A DNA stretch of 64,000 bases, taken from positions 290,910 to 354,909 of the forward strand of contig JAVCCE010000011.1 in the NCBI GenBank assembly GCA_030765645.1, given 5' to 3'. The stretch's first letter is position 1. Each line of letters opens with the position of its first letter. The notes under the pieces were generated by a model, which saw only the letters and a list, made by a program, of their open reading frames with translations, had not been told where the DNA came from and searched no databases. Of this stretch, positions 16,628 through 25,633 are shown one piece after another. The position numbers were made by a program, and so were the translations under genes. The stretch comes from Candidatus Hinthialibacter antarcticus. GTDB lineage: Bacteria; Hinthialibacterota; Hinthialibacteria; Hinthialibacterales; Hinthialibacteraceae.

Positions 16628-18556
16628 TTAAATCAACGCGCCGTCTAATATGTCGCGAACTTTTTGAGTGAGGGAATGTGCGGTAAAGGGTTTATCCAAC
16701 AGCGTAACCCCCTTGTCTAAGATGCCATGATGTGAAATCGCGTCGTCCGTATAACCGGACATATAGAGGACTTGTATTTGTGGACGCATCGCCAACACCG
16801 TGCGCGACAACTCCGCGCCGCTCATTTGCGGCATGATAACGTCAGTCAGTAAGAGATCAATTTTGCCGGAAAACGTCTTGCATATTTCTAACGCATCATG
16901 ACCGGATTGAGCGTCGAGAATTTCATACCCGTTTTCATGCAAAATTTCTCTGGCGATCTTTCTCACCGGCTCATCGTCTTCAACCAGCAAAATCGTCTCC
17001 TGGCCTTTTTGTAGTTCGCCGACGGCTTCTTGTTCACGTCCATTGCCGTTCCCATTTTGATAGCAGGGCAAATAGACTTTGAATGCGGTCCCTTTTCCGA
17101 TTTCACTATAAACCGTAACCGCCCCTTCGCTTTGCCGGACAATCCCGTAGACGGTTGAAAGCCCCAAACCGGTCCCCTTGCCCACATCCTTAGTTGTGTA
17201 AAACGGCTCAAAGATGTGAGACTGTATCTCTTTGTCCATGCCCTCTCCGGTGTCGCTCACAGACATCAAAACATAGTCGCCCTCCCGCAACGAACCTTCG
17301 CGGCTGACGGTTTGTTGACGGTCAAAATACACATTCCGGGTTTGGATGGTGATATACCCGCCTTTGGGCATCGCATCCCGGGCATTCACCACCAAATTCA
17401 TTACCACTTGCTCAATCTGGCTGGGATCGGCTTTCACCTTACCCAGGTTATCTGAGAGATTGATTCCAAGTTCGATATCTTCTCCGATCAAGCGTTCCAA
17501 CAAGTCGCTCATACTGGATATGACTTCGTTCAGATCGAGGTCGCATGGCTGCAACATTTGCTTTCGGCTGAAGGCAAGCAATTGACGAATCAGCGCAGCC
17601 GCCCGTTCGCTTGCGTGGCGAATTTCGATGATTTTTTTCCGGTATGGGTTCTCTTCTTCCATCCGCATCAGCAATATATCGCCGTTCACTTTAATGACGG
17701 TCAGAATATTGTTGAAATCGTGCGCGACGCCGCCAGCCAAACGCCCAATCGCTTCGAGCTTTTGCGACTGGACTAGCTGTTCTTCTAACTTGTCTTTCAT
17801 CTCTTCTACAAGTTTTTTTTCTTGCAGATTTTCAATCAAATCGCGGTGTTTGCGCGCAAGAGTAATTTCAAGCATCTCATTTGAGCGCTGCAATTCGCGC
17901 TTGGCGCTTTCTAACTCGATGCGCGATTTGTATTCACGAAAGCGTAAATTGGAACCAACAGCAGACGCAATGATAATAATGAACAATGAAGAAACCACAA
18001 ACGAATTGTTCGACAAAAACAGACGGTACATGGTGATCGCGGGGTCATTCGGCGCCGCTAACGTCGGGTCGAATTTATACGGCGCTGTCGGGTCGAGAAT
18101 CATCACTCCAAGTAAGTAAATCAAATATAAGCCGACGCAATGCAACGTAATCGTACGCACTTGCAGCGGATACAAAACGCCAAATGCAACGAAGACGAGG
18201 TTTAAACCCGCGTAATAGGGAGAGGCGTATCCTCCCACGTCCCATATCATACGGATGATGCAAAACCCGACGATATAATACCCGATGATGGCGAGAGTCG
18301 CGCTATGAACACCCAGGTTCCATCGGCGGTTGATAATAAAAATGACGATGCAACTGACCGACGCGATCAGGCGATACTGCAAAAATTGAAAAAATAAATC
18401 AGGGTATAACAGCGCATCGACGACGCTGAACATGGGTACCAAAATCACGCCGATGAGCGAGAGTTTATCGACCAAGATTCGCGTAAGCGATTCTTGGTCT
18501 TTGCGAAAATTCGCAAAGATGGTTTCGTCGTAGGTTCGCTTTGTCGGTTCTGCCAT
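16628..18556 (-). CDS. Six-helix hybrid sensor histidine kinase with C-terminal receiver
   Basis: 642 residues. The N-terminal part has about six transmembrane helices (roughly residues 30-200) with almost no periplasmic loop, like sensors for small hydrophobic signals. A coiled coil (about 210-265) leads to the HisKA domain (KLEAIGRLAGGVAHDFNNIL, phospho-His in AHDFNN) and the HATPase domain (VMNLVVNARDAMPKGG, SVSDTGEGMD, GKGTGLGLSTVYGIV). A receiver domain ends the protein, with acidic pocket LLVEDDEP, phospho-acceptor Asp572 (LLTDVIMP) and Lys in LDKPF. It is the last gene of a minus-strand run HD-GYP, FadL, kinase. The output is unknown, since neither domain binds DNA. Confidence 0.93.
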   Translation of the reverse strand: MAEPTKRTYDETIFANFRKDQESLTRILVDKLSLIGVILVPMFSVVDALLYPDLFFQFLQYRLIASVSCIVIFIINRRWNLGVHSATLAIIGYYIVGFCIIRMIWDVGGYASPYYAGLNLVFVAFGVLYPLQVRTITLHCVGLYLIYLLGVMILDPTAPYKFDPTLAAPNDPAITMYRLFLSNNSFVVSSLFIIIIASAVGSNLRFREYKSRIELESAKRELQRSNEMLEITLARKHRDLIENLQEKKLVEEMKDKLEEQLVQSQKLEAIGRLAGGVAHDFNNILTVIKVNGDILLMRMEEENPYRKKIIEIRHASERAAALIRQLLAFSRKQMLQPCDLDLNEVISSMSDLLERLIGEDIELGINLSDNLGKVKADPSQIEQVVMNLVVNARDAMPKGGYITIQTRNVYFDRQQTVSREGSLREGDYVLMSVSDTGEGMDKEIQSHIFEPFYTTKDVGKGTGLGLSTVYGIVRQSEGAVTVYSEIGKGTAFKVYLPCYQNGNGNGREQEAVGELQKGQETILLVEDDEPVRKIAREILHENGYEILDAQSGHDALEICKTFSGKIDLLLTDVIMPQMSGAELSRTVLAMRPQIQVLYMSGYTDDAISHHGILDKGVTLLDKPFTAHSLTQKVRDILDGALI

Positions 18557-18677
18557 TTTAAATCACTTGCTCCACAGCGAACATTGTATGAATGCTGCTA
18601 CCAAAATCCCCTTTGGTTCAACGCACTTGATTCGTCAGGCATTCATGGCGAATCGGCGCATCATTATCAGTTCCGCG

Positions 18678-19904
18678 TTAAAAGCGAAAATTAAGTCCAA
18701 TACCCGCCAGCCAAACATCAGAGTGGATGTCGCCGCTAGAAGGCCGGCTGAGGTCGAACCCGACATTTCGGTCGCCCCAAGCATACGCCAAACTCACATC
18801 AATCGTCATCCATTCGGTCGCCTCGTAGGCAAGCCCCGTGCTCACAATCCAACCCGGCGTATCGGGAATCGAAGGGATCAACACATCGTCTGGCATGGCG
18901 GACGACAACCACCCGGCGCCGTGTTTCCAAGTTAATTGGTCGGTTACTTTAATGAAGTTGCCTGCATGAACGCTCCATACGCTTTTCCAGTATAACGGCA
19001 GCGAAGCGTCAGGCGCGTTTTCATAATGAAACGAAAACAAATCGCTTTGTTCATAATCCGTATAGGTCGCGTCAACGGCGCTTGTCCACCAATCGCTAAA
19101 TTCATACGCGACCCCAACGCCAACGCGCTGCGGGATATCCACTTCTGACGAAAAATCGTCGCTGGTCACGCCAAGCGCCGCAGGTAAAGAAGAATGCCCA
19201 TCCAAATCAACCGAGGAGGGAAACGAATATTTTACGCCAAGGCTCCAGGGGCCGGGGCGCCACAAAGCGCCGATGCTGCCGCTGACGCCGAATCCGTCCG
19301 CTTCGCCGGAGTTATGGCCTAAATACGTCCCGCCTACAATCACGGGCAAACGGTAGGTCAAGTCAAAATAATCAATGTTGAGCGTTGCGCCGACTGAAAA
19401 CTCATCATTGAATTGATACGCCGCCGCAATCGAAGTTTGAAGGTCAGACAACTCGGTGTTGTAACCAGGAAACGTAACGGTCAAATCCCGAAAGTCTGAT
19501 GCTAGCCCATAGGGCACGGAAAGTTGGACCGCCACGATCCAATTCTCATCAATCCGCCATCCCAACGCAAATTCAGGAAACTGAAAATTTTCATCCCGCG
19601 CATCAAAATGCGATCCGCCTAACAAGCCGTGCTGGTCATACGAAAAATCCGTCCAGACGCTCACATCGCCAAGAAACAACTCGACGCCGTCAACCGTCAC
19701 CAAAGCGGCAGGATTTAACGACGCGTTGAATGGGCCTGGATTTACGCCGGAGTGATCTCCTGCGCCAGACGTCGCAAGACCCATTGGAGAGGTGCTTCCT
19801 AAGCGGTTCAATAATCCTGCGGACGCATCCATCGACGCAAACAAACAAAGCAACCCAAGATAGCCCCCCGTGATCGCCCAACACACAGACCGTTGCCTTT
19901 TCAT
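18678..19904 (-). CDS. FadL/TodX-family outer-membrane transport protein
   Basis: 408 residues. The ATG at 19904 is chosen because AAGGGTG precedes it at normal spacing; the GTG at 19916 overlaps that site. After a signal (LGLLCLFASMDASA), the mature protein begins with a glycine/serine-rich hatch-like segment, ASAGLLNRLGSTSPMGLATSGAG (parts), and NPAAL, which matches the FadL N-terminal NPA region. About fourteen amphipathic strands follow, ending in LAGIGLNFRF, with the terminal Phe needed for BAM insertion. Family members import long-chain fatty acids and other hydrophobic compounds. Its place between a sensor kinase and an HD-GYP regulator suggests uptake of a lipid signal; that is inference. 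Confidence 0.88.
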   Translation of the reverse strand: MKRQRSVCWAITGGYLGLLCLFASMDASAGLLNRLGSTSPMGLATSGAGDHSGVNPGPFNASLNPAALVTVDGVELFLGDVSVWTDFSYDQHGLLGGSHFDARDENFQFPEFALGWRIDENWIVAVQLSVPYGLASDFRDLTVTFPGYNTELSDLQTSIAAAYQFNDEFSVGATLNIDYFDLTYRLPVIVGGTYLGHNSGEADGFGVSGSIGALWRPGPWSLGVKYSFPSSVDLDGHSSLPAALGVTSDDFSSEVDIPQRVGVGVAYEFSDWWTSAVDATYTDYEQSDLFSFHYENAPDASLPLYWKSVWSVHAGNFIKVTDQLTWKHGAGWLSSAMPDDVLIPSIPDTPGWIVSTGLAYEATEWMTIDVSLAYAWGDRNVGFDLSRPSSGDIHSDVWLAGIGLNFRF

Positions 19905-19985
19905 TGTTGTATTCACCCTTCATGGTATTTGAAACGACGGAGGAAACATGGTTGAAGTTTCCATCCGTCCAATCGTACGAATGAT

Positions 19986-21113
19986 CTAAACGTAGAGTTG
20001 TTGCCGTTCGTTATCCCAAGAGCCAATGAAGCCAATATTTTCATCTTGGTTTTCATTGAAGCGCTCCATGACGGCTTCGATGGTATCAACCTCGCGAAGA
20101 AACGTATCGACGATATCCGGGTCGAACTGCCTGCCCTTTTCATCTTGAATAATCGCCAATGACTCATCAATGGAATAAGCGTCCTTGTAAGACCGCTTGC
20201 TCACCAATGCGTCAAATACATCAACAACCCTCACGATGCGGGCCGATAATGGAATCGAATCTCCTGTAAGCCCTTCTGGATAACCGCTGCCGTCCCAATC
20301 TTCATGGTGATAACGAGCGATATTTTCTGCAATTTTGATTAAGTCAGACTTGGAGTTGGATAATATCCGCGCGCCGATCTCTGAGTGCGTTCGCATAATG
20401 GCCCACTCGTCTTCCGTCAGCGGGCCGGGTTTTTCTAAGATCGATTCGGGAACAGCAATCTTCCCTATGTCATGGCAGATTGCGCCGATCCGAATCATGT
20501 GAACGCGCGACTCTTCGATGCCATAGGCGCGGGCTACACATTCGGCAAAACGACTGATGCGCGTCAAATGCGCCCCCACGATCCCTTCTTTATACTCAGC
20601 AGCCATCGACAAGCGTATTAGCATTTCTTCATGCGTATCGCGTAATTCAACCGTCCGTTCGAGCACCTTCTGTTCAAGTAGGTCGCGGTCGCGAAGAATG
20701 AGGTCGTGATAGTGTTTTAATTTGAGGAGGTTTTGGGCGCGAATCAACAGCTCGGTTGCATCAATGGGCTTGTTGAGAAATTCGTCTCCACCCGCTTTCT
20801 TACATAAAATGCGGGATTCATAATCATATTGTCCTGTAACAAAAATGATGGGGATGCTCATCGCCTTGGGGTTTTCTTTCAAACGGCGGCAAACTTCAAT
20901 CCCGCCAATTTGGGGCATAACAACATCGAGAATGATCAAATCGGGGGGATCATCTAAAACAAAATCAAGGCAGGCTCTACCATCGTTTACGCAGACTACG
21001 CGATAGCCGTCTGATTCCAATAAATCTTGAATCGCCATGCAGATGTCGGGATTATCATCTACAATGAGTATTGATTTTTGCGCGCCGCAATCATTCACGA
21101 GTCCATTTACCAA
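19986..21113 (-). CDS. HD-GYP response regulator (RpfG-like)
   Basis: 375 residues. The receiver domain (residues 13-130) has ILIVDDNPD, phospho-acceptor Asp63 (IILDVVMP) and Lys115 (LNKP). A helical linker (about 140-170) leads to an HD-GYP phosphodiesterase domain with His214-Asp215 (CHDIGKIAVPE), HTHSE-like MRTHSEIGARIL, the HH pair at 269-270 and GYP at 277-279 (DWDGSGYPEGL). Such proteins degrade cyclic di-GMP and couple sensor kinases to lifestyle switching, as RpfG does for fatty-acid signals. It is the first gene of the run that continues with FadL and the hybrid kinase. Confidence 0.93.
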   Translation of the reverse strand: MVNGLVNDCGAQKSILIVDDNPDICMAIQDLLESDGYRVVCVNDGRACLDFVLDDPPDLIILDVVMPQIGGIEVCRRLKENPKAMSIPIIFVTGQYDYESRILCKKAGGDEFLNKPIDATELLIRAQNLLKLKHYHDLILRDRDLLEQKVLERTVELRDTHEEMLIRLSMAAEYKEGIVGAHLTRISRFAECVARAYGIEESRVHMIRIGAICHDIGKIAVPESILEKPGPLTEDEWAIMRTHSEIGARILSNSKSDLIKIAENIARYHHEDWDGSGYPEGLTGDSIPLSARIVRVVDVFDALVSKRSYKDAYSIDESLAIIQDEKGRQFDPDIVDTFLREVDTIEAVMERFNENQDENIGFIGSWDNERQQLYV

Positions 21114-21521
21114 CGTATATGCAAGAATGCCCGGAACCCTAAAAAAATAAGTAGATTAAATACATCGACGCAATTCTTAAGTACCATAATACTCATTACA
21201 AACTAACTATAGAATAACATTTTAGAATCGATTCGTTAGGGATAAAAAGAAATGTTGGTACATTTTCATCTCGCAAAAATCGTTAGAAGTCTAGGGTTTA
21301 ATTGACCTTAGATATCAGATATCAGATATCGAGATTTCTTTATTTTTTATAGTTTTATATCATAGTGGATCATAGAAATAAAGGAATAATGAAAATTATC
21401 GTGAAGTTCTCATAAATGTCACAAGAAATCTCACCAAAGACATTTCATTATAGAAATTCGCAACCTCTTTCAATAGACGGTATTTGAACTTAAATTAGCC
21501 AATACCTTAGAAAGAGCCCCA
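21114..21521. other. AT-rich divergent promoter region
   Basis: 408 bp between the HD-GYP gene and the plus-strand LD-carboxypeptidase gene. It must hold promoters for both. The only structure I see is a short tandem repeat, GATATCA twice plus GATATC, at 21311-21330. No gene is supported. Confidence 0.5.
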
Positions 21522-22583
21522 ATGAAGATCTCTCGCAGAAAATTCGTCGCCGCAGGCGCCCCGTTGCTAGCCATGACGCAGGTTTCCTGCCAATCGATCA
21601 CACAACGAAAGTCAGCAATGACATCTATGAAACCAAAAGCCATCCAACCGGGCGATACCATAGGGCTGATTTGTCCCGCCAGCCCCATTGAACCCGAGCG
21701 GGTGGAACGGGCAGCCGAATTACTCAAGCAGCGCGGCTACAAAGTCCGATTGGGTAATTACCTCACTGAAGAATACCTCTGCGAACTTTCGGGGACCGAC
21801 GAGCAACGCCTGTCTGATCTCAATGGAATGATTCAAGACTCAGGCATAGACGCCGTCTTTACGCTGCGCGGCGGCTATGGCTGCAACCGCTTATTAGACC
21901 GAATCGACTACGCCGCATTGCGCGCCGATCCAAAGTGGCTCACGGGGTTCTCCGATATCACGGCGCTGCACATAGCGATGTATCAAATGACGGGCGTCAG
22001 CACATTGCACGGCCCCGCCTTTGGATACACTTTCGGCGGCGAGTCGCCCGCGCATGATTTCGTCGTTAATGATTTTTGGGACGCGGTCGAGGGACGCACC
22101 GGCCCGGGGCCGATGCGCTTCACGCGCGATCCGTCCTGGTCATCCATTGATACCCTGCAAACAGTTGTGAGCGGCAGGGCGCAGGGGCGGCTAGTCGGCG
22201 GCAACCTTTCCCGGCTGGCGTCGATGGCAGGGACGCCGTGGATGCTGCAAGGCGATGAAGATTACATTCTATTCATCGAAGATGTTGATGAAGCCGCGTA
22301 CCGCATCGACCGCTATATCAATCAACTGCGAGACTCAGGTATATTTGAACGCGCCAAAGGGCTTGTCATCGGTCAATTTTATCCACGTGAAGAAGACGTA
22401 GAAGAAGAAACGCCTCTGCTCGCGAATGTATTACGTTCCGAATCAGAAGCCATCGGGCTGCCGACTCTCGTCGGCGCACCCATCGGTCACCACGCCTACA
22501 ATTCTTCGCTTGCGCATGGCGCCTTGGTCGAACTGGATGCTGACGCAAAATCAATTTCTTACTTGGAGCCAATTACCGCATGA
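21522..22583 (+). CDS. Exported LD-carboxypeptidase (peptidase S66)
   Basis: 353 residues. Family S66 removes the terminal D-Ala from muropeptide tetrapeptides. The N-terminus has SRRKFVAAGAPLLAM, a Tat-like signal followed by Cys23, so this copy is probably periplasmic and perhaps lipid-anchored. Core blocks are PGDTIGLICPASP, RGGYGCNRLLD, the nucleophile Ser144 in GFSDITALH, LHGPAFG, GRLVGGNLSRLASMAGTPW and FIEDVDEAAYRIDR with the acidic triad member. IGHHAYN carries the C-terminal His. It overlaps the next S66 gene by 4 bp (ATGA), so the two copies are translated together and probably act on either side of the inner membrane. Confidence 0.93.
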   Translation: MKISRRKFVAAGAPLLAMTQVSCQSITQRKSAMTSMKPKAIQPGDTIGLICPASPIEPERVERAAELLKQRGYKVRLGNYLTEEYLCELSGTDEQRLSDLNGMIQDSGIDAVFTLRGGYGCNRLLDRIDYAALRADPKWLTGFSDITALHIAMYQMTGVSTLHGPAFGYTFGGESPAHDFVVNDFWDAVEGRTGPGPMRFTRDPSWSSIDTLQTVVSGRAQGRLVGGNLSRLASMAGTPWMLQGDEDYILFIEDVDEAAYRIDRYINQLRDSGIFERAKGLVIGQFYPREEDVEEETPLLANVLRSESEAIGLPTLVGAPIGHHAYNSSLAHGALVELDADAKSISYLEPITA

Positions 22584-23542
22584 GCCGAACCGCTCCCGTT
22601 TCACCGTTACAATCCGGCGATTGGATTGGGTTCGCCGCTCCTGCCCATGCCGTCTCTAACGAGCGCATTCAACGCGCTGCGAATTTTTTTGAAGAGAATG
22701 GGTACCGCGTCCGCGTCGCACTCAACGCCAGCGATGAAGCAGAGGATAAAATCCTTGGCAAGTTAGCCGGGCCAGACGCCGCCCGCATCGCGTCCACTAA
22801 CGCGATGTTCGCCGCCCCAGACATCAAGGCGATCTGTTGTTTGACTGGCGGCTACGGCGTCACTCGAATCCTACGCGACCTGAATTTTTCCGCGCTCAAA
22901 AAACATCCGAAAGTGATATGCGGCTTCTCTGATATCACCGCATTACACTTGGGCGTCTATCGCGAAACCGGACTGATTTCCTACCACTCGCCCAATGTCG
23001 ATTCGTATCCGCTTGATGCTGCGACGGAATCCGTCTGGCTGCGTATGCTTCGCGGCGAGACGGTCAATTTTGACGAGAAGGTCTCCGCGCAGTTCAAAAG
23101 CAATGCACCTACCCCCCAAACATGGCGGGCAGGCAAAGCCAAAGGCGTGTTAATCGGCGGCAACTTGTCGTTAGTCGCCGCATTGGCGGGAACGCCCTGG
23201 GGCGTCCCCCGAGACCGGGACGTGATTTTGTTTCTGGAAGACGTGGGAGAATTCGCATACCGCATCGACGTCATGCTATTACAACTGATGCAGTCCGGCG
23301 CGTTTAACCGCGTGAAGGGATTGATATTGGGGCAGTTTTCCAAACGCAAAGTCCAACAAAATGAAACGCCCGATTTATTGGAGCGCGTATTGAAAGCGTT
23401 TTGCGCCCAACTCGACATCCCCATCGTGATGAACTTTCCCATTGGGCATGTCAGAAAAAATTTTACCGTCGCCCATGGCGCCCGCGTTGAATTAAATACA
23501 GAAGATGTATCATTGCGGTATCTCGACCCAATCTACTCATAA
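22580..23542 (+). CDS. ldcA: Cytoplasmic LD-carboxypeptidase (peptidase S66)
   Basis: 320 residues without a signal peptide, as in classical LdcA. Core blocks are SGDWIGFAAPAHAVS, LTGGYGVTRILRDL, Ser117 in GFSDITALHLG, ISYHSPN, GVLIGGNLSLVAALAGTPW, FLEDVGEFAYRIDV and IGHVRKNFTVAHGA. It would cleave the L,D bond of recycled anhydromuropeptides in the cytosol. It shares ATGA with the stop of the exported S66 gene upstream. DeoC follows 35 bp later. With anmK at 47494 the window shows several parts of cell-wall recycling, though not in one operon. Confidence 0.93.
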   Translation: MSRTAPVSPLQSGDWIGFAAPAHAVSNERIQRAANFFEENGYRVRVALNASDEAEDKILGKLAGPDAARIASTNAMFAAPDIKAICCLTGGYGVTRILRDLNFSALKKHPKVICGFSDITALHLGVYRETGLISYHSPNVDSYPLDAATESVWLRMLRGETVNFDEKVSAQFKSNAPTPQTWRAGKAKGVLIGGNLSLVAALAGTPWGVPRDRDVILFLEDVGEFAYRIDVMLLQLMQSGAFNRVKGLILGQFSKRKVQQNETPDLLERVLKAFCAQLDIPIVMNFPIGHVRKNFTVAHGARVELNTEDVSLRYLDPIYS

Positions 23543-23577
23543 AAGAAAGCCACTGACTTTGAGAAAGGTGTTTCATC

Positions 23578-24264
23578 ATGGATTACACATACCAAGATAT
23601 CGCTAAAATGATCGACCATTCATTGCTGAATCCAACAATGGATGTCGAAACCCTGGAAGCAGGCTGCAAACTCGCGGTCGAATATGACGTCGCCAGCGTC
23701 TGCATTCTGCCCTATGCCCTGCCCCGCTGCGCGGAGTTGCTCAAAGGCAGCACGGTAAAAACTAGCACCACCATCGGGTTTCCCCACGGCGGCCACACCA
23801 CTGCCGTCAAACTCGCCGAAGCCGAACAAGCCCTCAAAGACGGCGGCGAAGAACTCGATATGGTCATTAACATCAGCATGGCGCTGAGCGGCGATTGGGA
23901 TTACATTCAGAATGAAATCGACCTGTTGACGCAGGCGACCCACGCACAAAACCAGAAGATCAAAGTCATCTTTGAAAATTGTTATCTCAACGACGATCAG
24001 AAGATACGGTTGTGTGAAATCTGCGGCGAGATTGGCGTTGATTGGGTCAAGACGTCAACCGGCTATGGCAGCAGCGGCGCGACCCATGAGGATTTGATCT
24101 TGATGAGAAAACACTCGCCCGCGCATGTCCAGGTCAAAGCGGCGGGCGGCGTTCGCGATTTGGACGCGCTGCTCGAAGTTAGAAAACTGGGCGTGTCACG
24201 CGTCGGCGCTTCTCGCACCCAAGAGATGCTCGATGAATGCAAGAAGCGCCTTGGCATGGAATAA
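23578..24264 (+). CDS. deoC: Deoxyribose-phosphate aldolase
   Basis: 228 residues, normal for DeoC. It cleaves 2-deoxyribose 5-phosphate to glyceraldehyde 3-phosphate and acetaldehyde. Seen: MIDHSLLNPT near the N-terminus, TTIGFPHGGH, GGEELDMVINI, Schiff-base Lys158 in WVKTSTGYGSSGATHED, and VKAAGGVRDLD with the second active-site lysine. GAGAAAGG precedes the start. It follows ldcA by 35 bp and may share its transcript, which would be a coincidental pairing of nucleoside and wall salvage. Repeat R3 lies downstream. Confidence 0.95.
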   Translation: MDYTYQDIAKMIDHSLLNPTMDVETLEAGCKLAVEYDVASVCILPYALPRCAELLKGSTVKTSTTIGFPHGGHTTAVKLAEAEQALKDGGEELDMVINISMALSGDWDYIQNEIDLLTQATHAQNQKIKVIFENCYLNDDQKIRLCEICGEIGVDWVKTSTGYGSSGATHEDLILMRKHSPAHVQVKAAGGVRDLDALLEVRKLGVSRVGASRTQEMLDECKKRLGME

Positions 24265-24336
24265 AGAGAAACCATCTCAAAAACAATGATTGCGAAAAGG
24301 GATTCGGGCTTATCAAAAAATAACAAACCTTTTTTT

Positions 24337-24416
24337 GGCATGGGTGTAACTCGGGGAGCGCCTGTGCATAAGGGCCTGAAAGCCCGCACCGAAGCGAGCA
24401 GAGTGGTACCCATGCC
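24337..24416 (-). repeat. Palindromic core element, copy R3 (core only, inverted orientation)
   Basis: 80 bp running from GGCATGGGTGTAACTC to GAGTGGTACCCATGCC, with inner CCTGAAAGCCCGC hairpin. It matches the cruciform core of the MITE-like family but lacks the GGTTCTTCCG and CCGGATGAACC ends. It sits between the convergent deoC and DUF3500 genes, where it could act as a bidirectional terminator. Confidence 0.75.
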
Positions 24417-24453
24417 TGACTCTGCGAACGATTAAATATTTTTGAGATGGCTT

Positions 24454-25476
24454 TTAATTCGCCAGCCCGATCTTTTGATGATGCGGGCTGTTTTTGTAAT
24501 GCCCGCTGAGCGAATCAATACCGAAGTCATTACGGGGATCGCGCCAGACCGTGTGCGCGTGATTGGCTTGATTTTGCGTATTGTCATATTCAATTAAAAA
24601 AGTCGGTCCCTGAATCCGGTAATAATGGGGCTGCCCGAGTTCTGTTCCGCCCGCCCAGGCGAAGTACAGATCATCAAGTTTCATTGCCCGGATTTTTTTC
24701 AATTTTGCATCAGCCACTGACGGCTTTAAGCGATGCGCATAGAGAGCGATGAGTTCAAACGCATTCTGTTGTTGCTCGCTTGAAAGTTGCGAAAATGCGA
24801 TCCCATCATCCGCCAACGGCTCAATGAACGGGTTCGCCGCCGACAACACATCGCCGGGCGCGACCTCCGAATAAATGGCTTTGGAGCGTTGTTCATCGCT
24901 CATAGATTTCAGCAAAGCCCGTCCCAAATCTTCTTCCCGTCCCAAAACACGCAACCCCCTGAACGGCCCTTCACGCACTTCAGCGGGATTGGTTCCCATA
25001 AAAAATGGAGAAAACGAAACGATCTCGCCGTTGTTCAAAGTGAAATTCATGGAAATATGATGGCCTTCAAGCCGCCAGCCCCACGCGCCTTTGGCGGAAG
25101 GCTCGCCGAACATCGTAATGTGATAATCGCCGGGATTTCGGATTGCGCTTCCCGACTGGTCAAAGAGAATTTGTTCCAGAAACATGATGCGCATCGCCTT
25201 CTCATAGCCTGCGGAACTCAGTCCGCTGGCGACAAATGCGTTGGCGAGTTTGCGTTGTGATTCCGCCATCTGTTCAAACGTGATGCTAGGGCGCTCTTTT
25301 GGAATAAAGTGCCAATCAAAGCGTTCCTCATCCGTCAAATCATATTGCATTTTGGGGTGTTCGCCGGTTCCAAACGCCTTCATAAAATACTGCGCCGCTT
25401 CAAGCATCTGGTTCTCTTCCGCCATGGCGGGAACAGCCAAAAATACGCACAACAGTAGCATCACGAAAGGTTTCAT
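24454..25476 (-). CDS. Secreted DUF3500-family protein
   Basis: 340 residues. The start at 25476 is set by GGGAGAG just upstream and by the signal MKPFVMLLLCVFLAVPAMA; the longer frame to 25599 has no ribosome site. The family is recognised from FGEPSAKGAWGWRLEGHHISMNFTL (in consecutive parts), FFMGTNPAEV, LKPSVADAKLKKI, YFAWAGG and the C-terminal PTFLIEYDNTQN and HTVWRDPRNDFG. DUF3500 proteins have no established reaction; the conserved His and Asp residues suggest a hydrolase but this is unproven. The gene is divergent from the LarA-like gene. Confidence 0.85.
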   Translation of the reverse strand: MKPFVMLLLCVFLAVPAMAEENQMLEAAQYFMKAFGTGEHPKMQYDLTDEERFDWHFIPKERPSITFEQMAESQRKLANAFVASGLSSAGYEKAMRIMFLEQILFDQSGSAIRNPGDYHITMFGEPSAKGAWGWRLEGHHISMNFTLNNGEIVSFSPFFMGTNPAEVREGPFRGLRVLGREEDLGRALLKSMSDEQRSKAIYSEVAPGDVLSAANPFIEPLADDGIAFSQLSSEQQQNAFELIALYAHRLKPSVADAKLKKIRAMKLDDLYFAWAGGTELGQPHYYRIQGPTFLIEYDNTQNQANHAHTVWRDPRNDFGIDSLSGHYKNSPHHQKIGLAN

Positions 25477-25633
25477 TCCGCTCTCCCTCGATTTGCAATC
25501 CAGAAATAAACAAAGGTTGGCTTGGTCTTGATGCGGGTATGCGTGGATTGTCTCAATGGATACACTACCATAATCAAGCGAACACTTAAACTCGCGCAAC
25601 GGCTCTTATGCAGGCGCCGTCTTCGCTGATAAA

